This document shows positions 16,789 through 26,978 of a stretch of DNA of 64,000 bases, piece after piece (the first letter of the stretch is position 1; each line of letters opens with the position of its first letter). Made by a program: the position numbers and the translations under genes. The notes beneath the pieces were generated by a model, which made no database searches, was not told the origin of the DNA, and saw only the letters and a list, made by a program, of their open reading frames with translations. Source of the stretch: CAJBNH01 sp964447285 (GTDB taxonomy: Bacteria; Myxococcota_A; UBA9042). The DNA is taken from positions 62,001 to 126,000 of the forward strand of contig CAYURO010000010.1 in the NCBI GenBank assembly GCA_964447285.1, given 5' to 3'.

Positions 16789-17154
16789 CGTCCCCCCGTC
16801 GCACCACCGTTGCTTGACCACGCGTTGTGGGTGTCGACATACGCAAGGATGCCAGCAAAGCGCGGCCACTTCTACGGCTAAGGCACAAACCTTCCTGCCG
16901 AATTGCCGCTAAGGGTTGCCGTTCGACCCGTGGCGACCTAAGATCGCTCGCCATTCGGTGCCCCCCGTGCCGAATCGGTTGCATCCGCGGCTTTCGCTTG
17001 CAGTCGCAGCCGGGCAAACGCAACATTGCAGAAGCATGGCCGCTCCAAGCCGGGCACATGCCGAACAGAGAGCCCATCCCACGCGCAGGAACACCTTGGT
17101 TCCCGGCCCGCTTAGAAGCCGCCCCGACCCTCACGCGGCACCGGAGTCAATCTG
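16789..17154. promoter_or_regulatory. 366-bp divergent control region between two Cys-rich lipoprotein genes
   Basis: No plausible gene is seen here. The region must hold promoters for both divergent genes. It contains a 6-bp inverted repeat ATTCGG / CCGAAT (16953-16958 and 16970-16975, 11-nt loop) near its middle. GGAG lies 8 nt before the 17155 start, and a GGGGGG run lies just upstream of the 16788 start. No convincing -35/-10 pair was found. Confidence 0.4.
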
Positions 17155-20100
17155 ATGAGAACCCCCTACTGTAGTCGCACGCTTGCTGCCCTCACCTTGG
17201 TCCTTGCTGCCTACGGCTGCGGCGGTGGAACCGAAACCACCGACAAGGATACCTCCACGGCGGACACCGCTCTGGATAGCACGGACACTGAGCTTCCCGG
17301 CGACACCGTAGCTGAGGTCACGCCCGACACGGTCGACCAGGACTCGATTCTCCCCGACATCGCTCCCACCGACATCGACACCGTCGAGCCCGACATCGCC
17401 GACGTCATCGACGTCATCGACGCCACCGACGCGGTCGAAGAGATCGACGTGCCCTGCAACGGCAAGGTCGGCTGCCCCTGCCAGGGCGACTCGCAGTGTA
17501 TGAGCGGCGCCTGCTTGCTGCGGCGCGACGGCACCAAGACCTGCGCACTGCCCTGCTCGAACGCTTGCCCCGCGGGCTTCTCTTGCGCGCCCGGCAAGAA
17601 GCTGTGCGTCGAGAACGACATCGCCCTATGCGACCCGTGCGACAACAACGGCGACTGCGCTGTCGCCAACCTCGCCAGCGCCTGCATCGAGGGCGGCGCC
17701 AACGGCTCGTTCTGCGGCATCATCTGCAACGCGGACACCGACTGCCCCGACGGCTACGCCTGCGCGACTGGCAAGGATGTCGTCGGCCAGCTGGTCAAGC
17801 AGTGCCAGCCGAAGGAAGGCGCGACCTGTGCCTGCTCGCCCCGCGCGATCCAGCTTGGATTCCAGACGAATTGCTCCGTTGAGCCGAACCCCTGCACCGG
17901 CACCCGCACCTGCCTCGTCAAGGGCGAGCCCGGCGCACCCGAAGAGGGCGGCCTCAGTGCCTGCGATGCCCCCGAAGCGATCACCGAGACCTGCGACAGC
18001 GTGGACAACGACTGCGACGGCAAGACCGATGGCGCTGGCCTGTGCGACGACGGCAACCCCTGCACCTCGGACGTCTGCGGCGCCAAGGGCTGCGAGCACA
18101 AGACCTCTCCCGACGGTGTGGACTGCGACGACGGCGACGCCTGCACCCTCGCGGGCACATGCCAGACCGGCGCGTGCGCCTCGGCAAACCAGAAGGACTG
18201 CGACGACAAGAACGGCTGCACCACCGATTCATGCGACCCCGCCAAGGGCTGCGTGAACTTGGCCAATGACGCGACCTGCACCGACAACGACGCCTGCACC
18301 AGCGACGAGAAGTGCGCCGAAGGCAAGTGCGCGGGTGCCGTCCCGGTCGTGTGTGACGATGCCAACATCTGCACGATCGACTCGTGTGACCCCGCCGCAG
18401 GCTGCAAGACCGAGCCCGCGTTGGGCGATTGCAGCGACAACGATGCCTGCACCCTGCTCGACACCTGCAAGGATGGCGTCTGCGTCACGGGCGGCGCGCT
18501 CGCGTGCGGCGACGACAGCCTCTGCACCGACGACTCGTGCGACGCCGCCAAGGGCTGCGTGAATTTGGCGAACGCGGCGACCTGCAGCGACGATGACGCG
18601 TGCACGGTAGACGACGCCTGCAAGGCGGGCGAGTGTGCTCCCGGAGCGGCCTCGAACTGCGACGACAGCAACGCCTGCACCGAGGACTCGTGCGACAAGG
18701 TCAAGGGCTGCGTGAACGCCGCACAATCGGGCGAGTGCACTGACGGCGACGCCTGCACCAAGAACGACCTCTGTGTTGCTGGCAAGTGCGCTCCCGGAGC
18801 GGCCATCCAGTGCGACGATGCCAATGTCTGCACCGACGATTCCTGCGACAAGGTCAAGGGTTGCGTGAACACGGCGAACATCGCGTCGTGCACCGACGGT
18901 GACGCATGCACGGATGGCGACGCCTGCAAGGACGGCAAGTGCGCGGCTGGCGCGGCCGTGAAGTGCGACGACGAAAACGTCTGCACCGACGACTCTTGCG
19001 ACAAGGACAAGGGCTGCGTGACGGTGGCGAACGACGCGAAGTGCACCGACAACGACAAGTGCACGGCCGACGACACCTGCGCCAGCAACGCGTGCGTCTC
19101 TGGCGACGCCGTGGTGTGTGACGACGAGAACCCTTGCACGACCGACAGTTGCGATCCGGCCAAGGGTTGCGTTTTCGACAACAACACCGAGGCTTGCGAC
19201 GACGGCGACGCCTGCACCGAGAACGACGCGTGCAAGGATGCCAAGTGCGTCGCGGGTTCGACCAAGGCGTGCGACGACGACAACCTCTGCACAGACGACT
19301 CGTGCGCCGAGGGCGCCTGCGTCAACGCGGCGAACACCGCAGAGTGCGACGATGGCACCCCCTGCACCAAGGGCGACGCCTGCGCCGACGGTTCGTGCGT
19401 GCCGGGCCAGGGACCGGACTGCAACGACGACAACACCTGCACCACCGACGGTTGCGACGAGAACGGCGACTGCACCAACGTCATCACGGCCGGCAACGTC
19501 TGCGATGACAGCGACGCCTGCACCGCTGACGATGCGTGCAATGACGCCGGTGAGTGCGTCGCGGGCGCCCCCAAGGTCTGCGATGACGGCAGCGTCTGCA
19601 CCGACGACGCCTGCGACCCGTCCAGTGGCTGCACGACGACTCCCGTCGACGGCACCTGCGATGACGGCAACAGCTGCACCCTCGACGACACCTGCATCGA
19701 CGGAACGTGCAGCCCCGGCGCCTCTGACCCGTGCGACGACAGCAACGGTTGCACCAACGACAGCTGCGACCCGTCCTTGGGCTGCGTGAACGAGAACAAC
19801 ACCGAGCCCTGCGACGACGGCGACGCCTGCACCGAGAACGATACGTGCGCCGACGGCAGCTGCTCCAACGTGTCGACCGTCCCCTGCGACGACGGCAGCG
19901 TCTGCACCGATGACGCTTGCGACCCGTCCACCGGCTGCACGACGACTCCCATCGACGGCTCCTGCGACGACGGCAACAGCTGCACGCTCGACGACACCTG
20001 CGCCGACGGATCGTGCCAGCCGGGCAGCGAGATCTCGTGCGACGACAACGATGTCTGCACCGACGACGCCTGCGACACGAACAGCGGCTGCACCAACACC

Positions 20101-20886
20101 GCCAACACCGGCAACCAGTGCGACGACGGCACCGTCTGCACGGAGAACGACAGCTGCACCGATGGCACCTGCGGCGGCGCCGCCGTCAGCTGCGACGACA
20201 GCAACCCCTGCACCGTCGATACCTGCGACGCGACCAACGGTTGCGCCAACACCGCCAAGACCTGCGACCCGGGCTACTCCTGCGCGCCGGTGACCGGTGC
20301 GTGCACCGTGAAGGTCGTGATCTCGGAGGTTGCGGCGTTCTACACCACCAACGCAAATGACGAGTTCATCGAGCTCTACAACCCCGGCGAGACCCCTGCC
20401 AGCTTGAAGGGCCTCAAGGTCGAATACGGCGCAGCGACCGGCACCACCTGGGCGAGCAAGACCGGCGCGACCGGTCTGGCGGACGGCGTCACCATCCCCG
20501 CCCACGGCTACTTCCTCATCACCGGCACCAACACCTGGACCGGCGGCGTGACGGCGGACTTCAAGGCGGCCGGTGACTTGGCGATGTCCGGCACGGCTGG
20601 CGCGCTGCAGTTGAACATCGGCGGCAACGTCTTCGACCTGTTCGGGTTCGGCACGACCAACCTCACGCGGTTTGAAGGCACCGGGGCCGCGACGGTGCAC
20701 ACCGCCGCGGGAGGCGGCAGCATGGAGCGCAAGGCCCTCACCACCAGCACGGCGGCCACGATGAGCACGGGCGGTGTGGACGTCAGCAAGGGCAACGGCT
20801 GGGACGCGAACGACAACAAGACGGACTTCATCGTTCGCACGGCGCGCAATCCGCAGAACTCTGCCAGCCCGATCGAGAAGCCGTGA
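17155..20886 (+). CDS. Giant Cys-rich repeat lipoprotein with lamin-tail domain
   Basis: A 1243-residue lipoprotein. The lipobox LAAYGC puts the lipid on Cys22. Residues about 25-98 are an Asp/Thr-rich acidic stalk. A Cys-rich head follows (about 99-270), then a MopE-like CDSVDNDCDGKTDG. About 29 tandem CxD-type modules come next and alternate strictly between two subtypes: CDDxNxCTxDSCDxxxGC and CxDGDACTxxDxCxxGxC. The C-terminal about 200 residues form a lamin-tail-like (LTD) beta domain, starting VVISEVAAF and NDEFIELYNPGE. ATG at 17155 has GGAG 8 nt upstream. It forms a divergent pair with the paralogue at 14404-16788. Probably a surface-displayed, disulfide-cross-braced rod with a terminal binding domain; function unproven. 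Confidence 0.87.
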   Translation: MRTPYCSRTLAALTLVLAAYGCGGGTETTDKDTSTADTALDSTDTELPGDTVAEVTPDTVDQDSILPDIAPTDIDTVEPDIADVIDVIDATDAVEEIDVPCNGKVGCPCQGDSQCMSGACLLRRDGTKTCALPCSNACPAGFSCAPGKKLCVENDIALCDPCDNNGDCAVANLASACIEGGANGSFCGIICNADTDCPDGYACATGKDVVGQLVKQCQPKEGATCACSPRAIQLGFQTNCSVEPNPCTGTRTCLVKGEPGAPEEGGLSACDAPEAITETCDSVDNDCDGKTDGAGLCDDGNPCTSDVCGAKGCEHKTSPDGVDCDDGDACTLAGTCQTGACASANQKDCDDKNGCTTDSCDPAKGCVNLANDATCTDNDACTSDEKCAEGKCAGAVPVVCDDANICTIDSCDPAAGCKTEPALGDCSDNDACTLLDTCKDGVCVTGGALACGDDSLCTDDSCDAAKGCVNLANAATCSDDDACTVDDACKAGECAPGAASNCDDSNACTEDSCDKVKGCVNAAQSGECTDGDACTKNDLCVAGKCAPGAAIQCDDANVCTDDSCDKVKGCVNTANIASCTDGDACTDGDACKDGKCAAGAAVKCDDENVCTDDSCDKDKGCVTVANDAKCTDNDKCTADDTCASNACVSGDAVVCDDENPCTTDSCDPAKGCVFDNNTEACDDGDACTENDACKDAKCVAGSTKACDDDNLCTDDSCAEGACVNAANTAECDDGTPCTKGDACADGSCVPGQGPDCNDDNTCTTDGCDENGDCTNVITAGNVCDDSDACTADDACNDAGECVAGAPKVCDDGSVCTDDACDPSSGCTTTPVDGTCDDGNSCTLDDTCIDGTCSPGASDPCDDSNGCTNDSCDPSLGCVNENNTEPCDDGDACTENDTCADGSCSNVSTVPCDDGSVCTDDACDPSTGCTTTPIDGSCDDGNSCTLDDTCADGSCQPGSEISCDDNDVCTDDACDTNSGCTNTANTGNQCDDGTVCTENDSCTDGTCGGAAVSCDDSNPCTVDTCDATNGCANTAKTCDPGYSCAPVTGACTVKVVISEVAAFYTTNANDEFIELYNPGETPASLKGLKVEYGAATGTTWASKTGATGLADGVTIPAHGYFLITGTNTWTGGVTADFKAAGDLAMSGTAGALQLNIGGNVFDLFGFGTTNLTRFEGTGAATVHTAAGGGSMERKALTTSTAATMSTGGVDVSKGNGWDANDNKTDFIVRTARNPQNSASPIEKP
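18042..20243 (+). repeat. About 29 tandem CDDGxxCT modules (coding)
   Basis: Modules of about 18 residues with 6-11-residue spacers, read by eye. Two subtypes alternate in an ABAB pattern, suggesting growth by duplication of an AB pair. The most similar neighbours lie towards the C-terminal half, where near-identical units such as CDDGSVCTDDAC recur. The DNA looks like direct repeats but is one open frame. Confidence 0.75.
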
Positions 20887-20909
20887 ATTTGACGACCTGA
20901 GCGGGCGTT

Positions 20910-20946
20910 GGCACGGTGCGGCCCTTCCCCTTCCGGGCCCCGTGCC
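20910..20946 (+). terminator. Strong GC-rich intercistronic hairpin without U-tract
   Basis: GGCACGG-TGC-GGCCC, a 10-nt loop TTCCCCTTCC, then GGGCC-CCGTGCC. This gives a 12-bp stem interrupted only by a 3-nt bulge. It lies 24 bp after the giant lipoprotein stop and 24 bp before the rhodanese start. No T-run follows, so it may be a partial terminator or an mRNA-stabilising hairpin. Confidence 0.45.
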
Positions 20947-20970
20947 TCGCCCCCACTCAGGAGTCTTGCC

Positions 20971-21492
20971 GTGAACCTCTCCATCCTCTCGTCCCGCCTC
21001 GCCTTTGCCGCCATCGGTGCGCTCTCCGTGCTCGCGTTCGGGTGCGGCGGCGCCCAGACCAAAGCCGATCACAAGCCCTGCTGCAAGGGTGATGCTGCGT
21101 CCGACAAGCCCTGCTGCAAGGGCAAGGTCGAGGCAGCAGCCCCCGAAGCTGCCCCTCCCGTCGCCGATGAGCCGTTCAAGCGCGTCGACGCGGCGAGCCT
21201 TGAGGTCAAGCTCAAGGGAGCCGCGCAAGTCCATGTGTTTGATGCGAACTCCGACGAGCGCTTTGCCCAGGGTCACATCCCCGGCGCCAGGCACCTGCGG
21301 GCGGACGCGGTCAAGGCTGAGGTGCTGCCGCCCAATCGCGACGCGATGGTCGTCTTCTACTGCGGCGGCCCCAAGTGCATGGCCGCGCCGGAAGCTGCCA
21401 AAGCCACGATCGCACTTGGGTACACCAATGTGTTCGTGATGACCGACGGGATCAAGGGTTGGGAAGCCTTGGGCTACCCCGTCGAGAAGTGA
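20971..21492 (+). CDS. Rhodanese-domain lipoprotein with paired CCKG motifs
   Basis: A 173-residue lipoprotein with a single rhodanese domain (about 68-173). The start is GTG at 20971, with CAGGAG 7 nt upstream. The lipobox is LAFGC (Cys25). A short linker carries two copies of PCCKG (36-40 and 47-51). The rhodanese domain shows ERFAQGHIPGARHL and the active-site loop YCGGPKCMAA with Cys131 as likely persulfide carrier, then GIKGWEALGYPV. It would act in the periplasm or at the cell surface. The vicinal cysteine pairs could bind a soft metal or relay sulfur (inference). Confidence 0.85.
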   Translation: MNLSILSSRLAFAAIGALSVLAFGCGGAQTKADHKPCCKGDAASDKPCCKGKVEAAAPEAAPPVADEPFKRVDAASLEVKLKGAAQVHVFDANSDERFAQGHIPGARHLRADAVKAEVLPPNRDAMVVFYCGGPKCMAAPEAAKATIALGYTNVFVMTDGIKGWEALGYPVEK

Positions 21493-21576
21493 CCTGCCCG
21501 GCGCTGTGCCACCGGGGCCTCGCGTTCCCTCTCCCGCAACGCCGCGTCCCGCCGTGTAGTCTGCCGCCCTTCCTGG

Positions 21577-21585
21577 TGCTATAAG
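21577..21585 (+). promoter_or_regulatory. Candidate extended -10 promoter for carbohydrate ABC operon
   Basis: TGCTATAAG resembles an extended -10 (TGnTATAAT) and is the most AT-rich hexamer in the 255-bp gap before the ABC ATPase gene. The -35 region is not convincing. If used, it would leave a leader of about 155 nt. Confidence 0.35.
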
Positions 21586-21747
21586 GCCGCGTGTCCCGGC
21601 GCACCGTGGGCCGGGCCACCCGGGCGCTTCGTCCGGGGCCTCGTGCGCTGTCTGCCCGGCTGTAGACCGTGGCAGTACGCCCCCCGCGCCCCCGGCCGTC
21701 GTGTCCCCGCATCGCTCCACCCGGAGCGCGAGCATAGGCGGGCGGCC

Positions 21748-22983
<1,236 letters not shown>

Positions 22984-23012
22984 ACGGCCTTTGTGCCGTC
23001 CGGAGTGCCGCC

Positions 23013-24308
23013 ATGTCCTTTCGCCGCTTTGCCCTGCCCGCCCTGCTAGCGCTTGCCCTTGTGCTTGTGACCGGCTGCGGCAAGTCCACGCCCTCGCCCG
23101 CCAAGTCCGACAAGGCGACCGCTGCCGCACCTGCCGCGCCCGCACCCGCTGCCCTGCCGCCTGCCGGTCCGCCCAAGACGGTGACCCTGTGGCACAGCTA
23201 TCGCGACGACGAGCGCAAGTCTTTGGATCAACTGATCGAACACTGGAACAAGAACCACCCGGAGATCCAGATCACCGCGCTGGCCGTTCCTTTCGACGCG
23301 ATCATCGACAAATTCCAGGTCGCCGTGCCGCGTGGCAACGGTCCGGACCTCGTGATCATGGCGCACGACAAGATCGGCACTTGGGCGCGCGACGGCCTGT
23401 TGCAACCGCTGGGCGACTTTGGCACGCCCGAGCGGCTGGGCCGCTTTCTGCCGCAGACGGTCAAGCCGCTGGTGTTCGAAAAGGCGATCTACGGCCTGCC
23501 GCTGGCGTTCAAGTCTTTGGTTCTGTTCTACAATACCGCACTGGTGCAGCAGCCACCCAAGACGATGGCAGAGCTGATCCAAGTCGCCAAGGGCTTCACC
23601 AACGAGGCCGACGGCAAGTTCGGCTTCACGTACGACGCCGCCGGCCTGTACTACCACGCGGCCTTCCTGCACGCAGAGGGCGGCCAGGTCTTCGACGAGA
23701 CCACCCGCAAGCTGACCATCGACACCCCCGAAGCGCAGAAGGCCATTCAGGTCGTCAAGGACCTGCATCTGGTCCACAAGATTCTGCCCAAGGGGATGAC
23801 CGGATTCGTGATCACCGCGATGTTCAACGACGGCAAGACACCGTTCGTGTTCAACGGCCCCTGGTTCATCAGCGAGATTGACCCGGCGGTGAAGTGGGCC
23901 GTCGCGGTGCTGCCAGAGCTGGAGCCCGGCAAGCCGCTGAAGCCGTTCCTGGGTTCTGAGGCCGTGTTGCTGTCCAAGCAGAGCAAGGAGCGCGACGCCG
24001 CCCTGAAGATCCTCGACTACCTGACCAGCGACGAGGCCGCCCTGACCCGTCTGAAGGTCGGCCGTCAGATGGTTGCCAATGTCAAGGTGTACGAGAACCC
24101 GGAGTGGGCCAACGACCCGGTCGTCAAGGTGTTTCGCGCCCAGGCCGAGCAGTCGGTGCCGATGTCGAACGCTGTGGAAGCCGGGGTCGCGTGGTCGCCG
24201 TATGACGCCGCCCTGCGCAAGTCCGTGTTCGGCGACAGCACCCCGGCAGACGCGCTGGCCGAAGCCGCCAAGAAGATCGACGAAGCCCTGGCCCGCCTGA
24301 GCAAGTGA
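23013..24308 (+). CDS. Carbohydrate ABC transporter substrate-binding lipoprotein (MalE/SBP1 type)
   Basis: A 431-residue extracytoplasmic binding protein. The lipobox LVTGC places the lipid on Cys22, followed by an Ala/Pro-rich linker (23-53). The SBP_bac_1 fold starts at VTLWHSYRDDERKSLDQLIEHW. FNGPWFISEIDPAVKWAVAVLP and FLGSEAVLLSKQSKERDAALKILDYL are typical of maltose/maltodextrin binding proteins. ATG at 23013 has GGAG 8 nt upstream. It lies between the ATPase and permease genes. The sequence fits a maltose-type oligosaccharide ligand, but specificity cannot be fixed from sequence alone. Confidence 0.92.
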   Translation: MSFRRFALPALLALALVLVTGCGKSTPSPAKSDKATAAAPAAPAPAALPPAGPPKTVTLWHSYRDDERKSLDQLIEHWNKNHPEIQITALAVPFDAIIDKFQVAVPRGNGPDLVIMAHDKIGTWARDGLLQPLGDFGTPERLGRFLPQTVKPLVFEKAIYGLPLAFKSLVLFYNTALVQQPPKTMAELIQVAKGFTNEADGKFGFTYDAAGLYYHAAFLHAEGGQVFDETTRKLTIDTPEAQKAIQVVKDLHLVHKILPKGMTGFVITAMFNDGKTPFVFNGPWFISEIDPAVKWAVAVLPELEPGKPLKPFLGSEAVLLSKQSKERDAALKILDYLTSDEAALTRLKVGRQMVANVKVYENPEWANDPVVKVFRAQAEQSVPMSNAVEAGVAWSPYDAALRKSVFGDSTPADALAEAAKKIDEALARLSK

Positions 24309-24318
24309 GGTCCTTCCC

Positions 24319-26097
24319 ATGAGCCGAGCGCTCGCATCCCCGCCTCCGCCCCCCAGCCCCATTGCCGGCGCGTCTTCGGCGCTGTTGCTTGGCCTGTTGC
24401 TGACGGGGTGCCTGCTGTCGGCGCATCAGGCGCTGTCGGGCGTGCGTTTCGAGGCCGAACGGACCGCCCAGGCTCTGGCCGCCTCGGACGCCGCCGCTCG
24501 GCTGGCCGGACAGCACGCCGCGCAAATCGAGAGCCGCGATGCGCAACTGGCAGCGCTTGAGCAGCGCGACACCCTGTTTACCGCCCAACTGTTCGTCACG
24601 TCTGCGGGAGGCATCGACGAGACCTACGGCATCGCCCGCGGCGCCGATCTCGTGTTCGGCAAGGCCACGGCAGACAAGGGGTTGCAAGAGGCCATCCTTG
24701 ACCACGCCAAGGCGGTGGTGGCCGCTGGCGAAGACGCGCTGCGCAACGGCAAGTCGTTGGACCTGCCGCGCCTGACCCGGATGCTGCCAGACGGGCGCGC
24801 CTTGGTGGCCGTGCCCTATCGCACGCAGGCAGGCGGCAAGGAACTGGCGGGTGTGGCGGGTGCCGTGCTCAAGGCCGTGACGGCGCCGCAGGCGCCGCTC
24901 TGGATGGGGGCGCTGCCGCTGCTGGTCGCGCTGGCCTATGCCTGGCGGGTGCACGCGTCTCCCATGCGCGGGCGGGTGGCGGGGCTGGCCGGCATGGCCG
25001 TCTTGACCGCGGCGATTCTGGCGCTGGTGCCCGGCTTGCCGTCGGCGGCGTCCAGCTACGGCGGCTCGGCGGTGGGCGACTGGATCGTGCCGCACGGATC
25101 GGCAGCGGCCACCGGCACGGCGCCTGCGGTGGGGCTGTGGCTGTACCTGGGTGCAGCGCTGCTGGCGGCGGCCTTGGGGCTGTGCGTCACGCCGCTGGCC
25201 ACGGTGCTAGACGCCTTTCGCAAGGACGCCGTGCCCTACCTGTACGTGGGCCCTGCCGTGCTGGCGACCGGCATCCTGATCTTCGTGCCGTTTGCCGTGG
25301 GCGTGGGCCTGTCGTTCGCCAGCCGCGACGGCAACTTCGTCGGCATGGACAACTACGCTGAAGTCATCCTGAACGCCTTCGACCCCAACAGCTCGACGCG
25401 GTTCGCCCGCACGCTGGGCATGACGGTGCTGTGGACGGCCCTGAACATCTGCATGCATGTCGCACTGGGTCTGGGGCTTGCACTGGTCCTGAACCAGCCC
25501 AAGCTGATGGGGCGCAAGTTCTACCGTCTGCTGCTGATTGTGCCGTGGGCGGTGCCCAGCTACATCACCGCGCTGACGTGGAAGTGGCTGTTCAACACGC
25601 AATACGGCCCGATCAACGCGATGCTGGGCGTGTTGGGCATCGACAAGATCGACTGGCTGGGTCAGGGCGTGCTCACCAACTTTGCCGCGAACCTCGTCAC
25701 CAACGTCTGGCTGGGCTTTCCGTTCATGATGGTGATCTCGCTGGGCGCCCTGCAGTCGATCCCCTCTGAGCTGTACGAGGCCGCGGCCATCGACGGCGCC
25801 GGCGCTTGGCATCGGTTCCGCCACATCACGCTGCCGCTGCTCAAGCCCGCGCTGTTCCCTGCCATCATCCTGGGCACCATCTGGACCTTCAACGCCTTCA
25901 ACGTGATCTATCTGGTCAGCGGCGGCGGCCCCGACCACAAGACCGACATCCTGATCACCGAGGCCTATTACGCCTTTGCCGTCCTGCGCCAGAATGGGCT
26001 CGCGGCGGCCTACAGCGTCCTGATCTTCCTGCTGCTGCTCGGCTATACGCTCATTACCAACCGCAAGACTCGGGCCACGGAGGCCGTGAACGCATGA
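24319..26097 (+). CDS. MalF-type ABC permease with N-terminal Cache-like sensor extension
   Basis: A 592-residue permease, far longer than the usual 290-300 residues of this class. The C-terminal about 295 residues are a normal MalF-type permease with the EAA loop ELYEAAAIDGAGAWHRFRHITLPLLKP split as YEAAAIDGAG and FRHITLPLL (about 484-510). Before this lie TM1 (about 19-38), an extracytoplasmic domain (39-190), then three TMs (about 194-211, 218-240, 272-296). The extracytoplasmic part starts with a helix and ends with DGRALVAVPYRTQ ... ELAGVAGAVLKAV, a strand pattern like the end of a single Cache domain (resemblance by eye). E. coli MalF is also enlarged, but by a different loop. The stop overlaps the malG-like start (ATGA). 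Confidence 0.85.
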   Translation: MSRALASPPPPPSPIAGASSALLLGLLLTGCLLSAHQALSGVRFEAERTAQALAASDAAARLAGQHAAQIESRDAQLAALEQRDTLFTAQLFVTSAGGIDETYGIARGADLVFGKATADKGLQEAILDHAKAVVAAGEDALRNGKSLDLPRLTRMLPDGRALVAVPYRTQAGGKELAGVAGAVLKAVTAPQAPLWMGALPLLVALAYAWRVHASPMRGRVAGLAGMAVLTAAILALVPGLPSAASSYGGSAVGDWIVPHGSAAATGTAPAVGLWLYLGAALLAAALGLCVTPLATVLDAFRKDAVPYLYVGPAVLATGILIFVPFAVGVGLSFASRDGNFVGMDNYAEVILNAFDPNSSTRFARTLGMTVLWTALNICMHVALGLGLALVLNQPKLMGRKFYRLLLIVPWAVPSYITALTWKWLFNTQYGPINAMLGVLGIDKIDWLGQGVLTNFAANLVTNVWLGFPFMMVISLGALQSIPSELYEAAAIDGAGAWHRFRHITLPLLKPALFPAIILGTIWTFNAFNVIYLVSGGGPDHKTDILITEAYYAFAVLRQNGLAAAYSVLIFLLLLGYTLITNRKTRATEAVNA

Positions 26098-26957
26098 GCC
26101 CCAAAGCCGCCCAAGCGCCCTCGCCGCTGTCTCGCATGGCCCCGCACTTGCTGCTGGTTCCCGTGACGATCGTGACGCTGTATCCGGTGTTGTACGTCGC
26201 CAAGCTGGCCTTTTCAGGCGTCGGGGGCACATCAGCCTCGCCTTGGCCTTGGCCTGAGGTGTTCAGCTTGGACGCGTTCTCTGAGGTCGTGAACCGCACC
26301 GACGCGCAGGGCACGTGGCTGTTCGGTCGGCAGATGATGAACTCGCTGCTGGTGTCGGGCCTGACCACCGTGCTGGGCATCGTGCTGGCCTGCACCGCGG
26401 CGTATGGCTTTGCCCGCTTCGAATTCCCCGGTCGGCGCGCGGGGTTGCTGGCGTTCCTGGCTACACAGATGTTCCCCGGCATCCTGACGATGATCCCGTT
26501 GTACGTGCTGATGCAGAAGCTGGGGCTGCTGGACTCGATGCTGGGCCTGGTGCTGGTGTACGCGACGACGGCGATTCCGTTCTGCACGTGGACGCTCAAG
26601 GGCTATTTCGACACCCTGCCCAAGGAGATCGAGGAGTCGGCCATCATCGACGGGGCCTCGCGCTTGACGATCTTCCTGAAGATCATCCTGCCGTTGTCGG
26701 CCCCCGCCATTGCCGTTGTCGCGCTGTTCTCGTTCATGACGGCGTGGAACGAGTTCGTCCTTGCCTACACCTTCCTGTCGCAGGAAGCGGCGTACACGAT
26801 GCCGGTGCAGATTCGCAATTACGTGGGCGACAAAGACGTGCAGTGGTCGCTGTTCGCCGCGTCGTCGCTGATTGTCAGCATTCCCGTCATGGCCCTGTTC
26901 TACGCCGTCGAGAAGCACCTGGTGGGCGGCCTGACCGCGGGCGGCGTCAAGGGTTAG
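26094..26957 (+). CDS. MalG-type carbohydrate ABC permease
   Basis: A 287-residue inner-membrane permease with six predicted helices. The EAA motif reads EIEESAIIDGASRLTIFLKI, followed by ILPLSAPAIAVVALFSFMTAWNEF split across the typical MalG C-terminal helices. ATG at 26094 overlaps the upstream permease stop (ATGA), so the two membrane subunits are translationally coupled. It completes an importer with the ATPase at 21748 and binding protein at 23013. Confidence 0.92.
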   Translation: MSPKAAQAPSPLSRMAPHLLLVPVTIVTLYPVLYVAKLAFSGVGGTSASPWPWPEVFSLDAFSEVVNRTDAQGTWLFGRQMMNSLLVSGLTTVLGIVLACTAAYGFARFEFPGRRAGLLAFLATQMFPGILTMIPLYVLMQKLGLLDSMLGLVLVYATTAIPFCTWTLKGYFDTLPKEIEESAIIDGASRLTIFLKIILPLSAPAIAVVALFSFMTAWNEFVLAYTFLSQEAAYTMPVQIRNYVGDKDVQWSLFAASSLIVSIPVMALFYAVEKHLVGGLTAGGVKG

Positions 26958-26978
26958 CCAGCCGACATCGGGAGTTCC

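Noticed and set aside
18042..20243. CRISPR-like direct repeats
   Set aside because: The repeats vary in length and sequence and code for Cys modules in one frame. There are no unique spacers of constant length and no cas genes.
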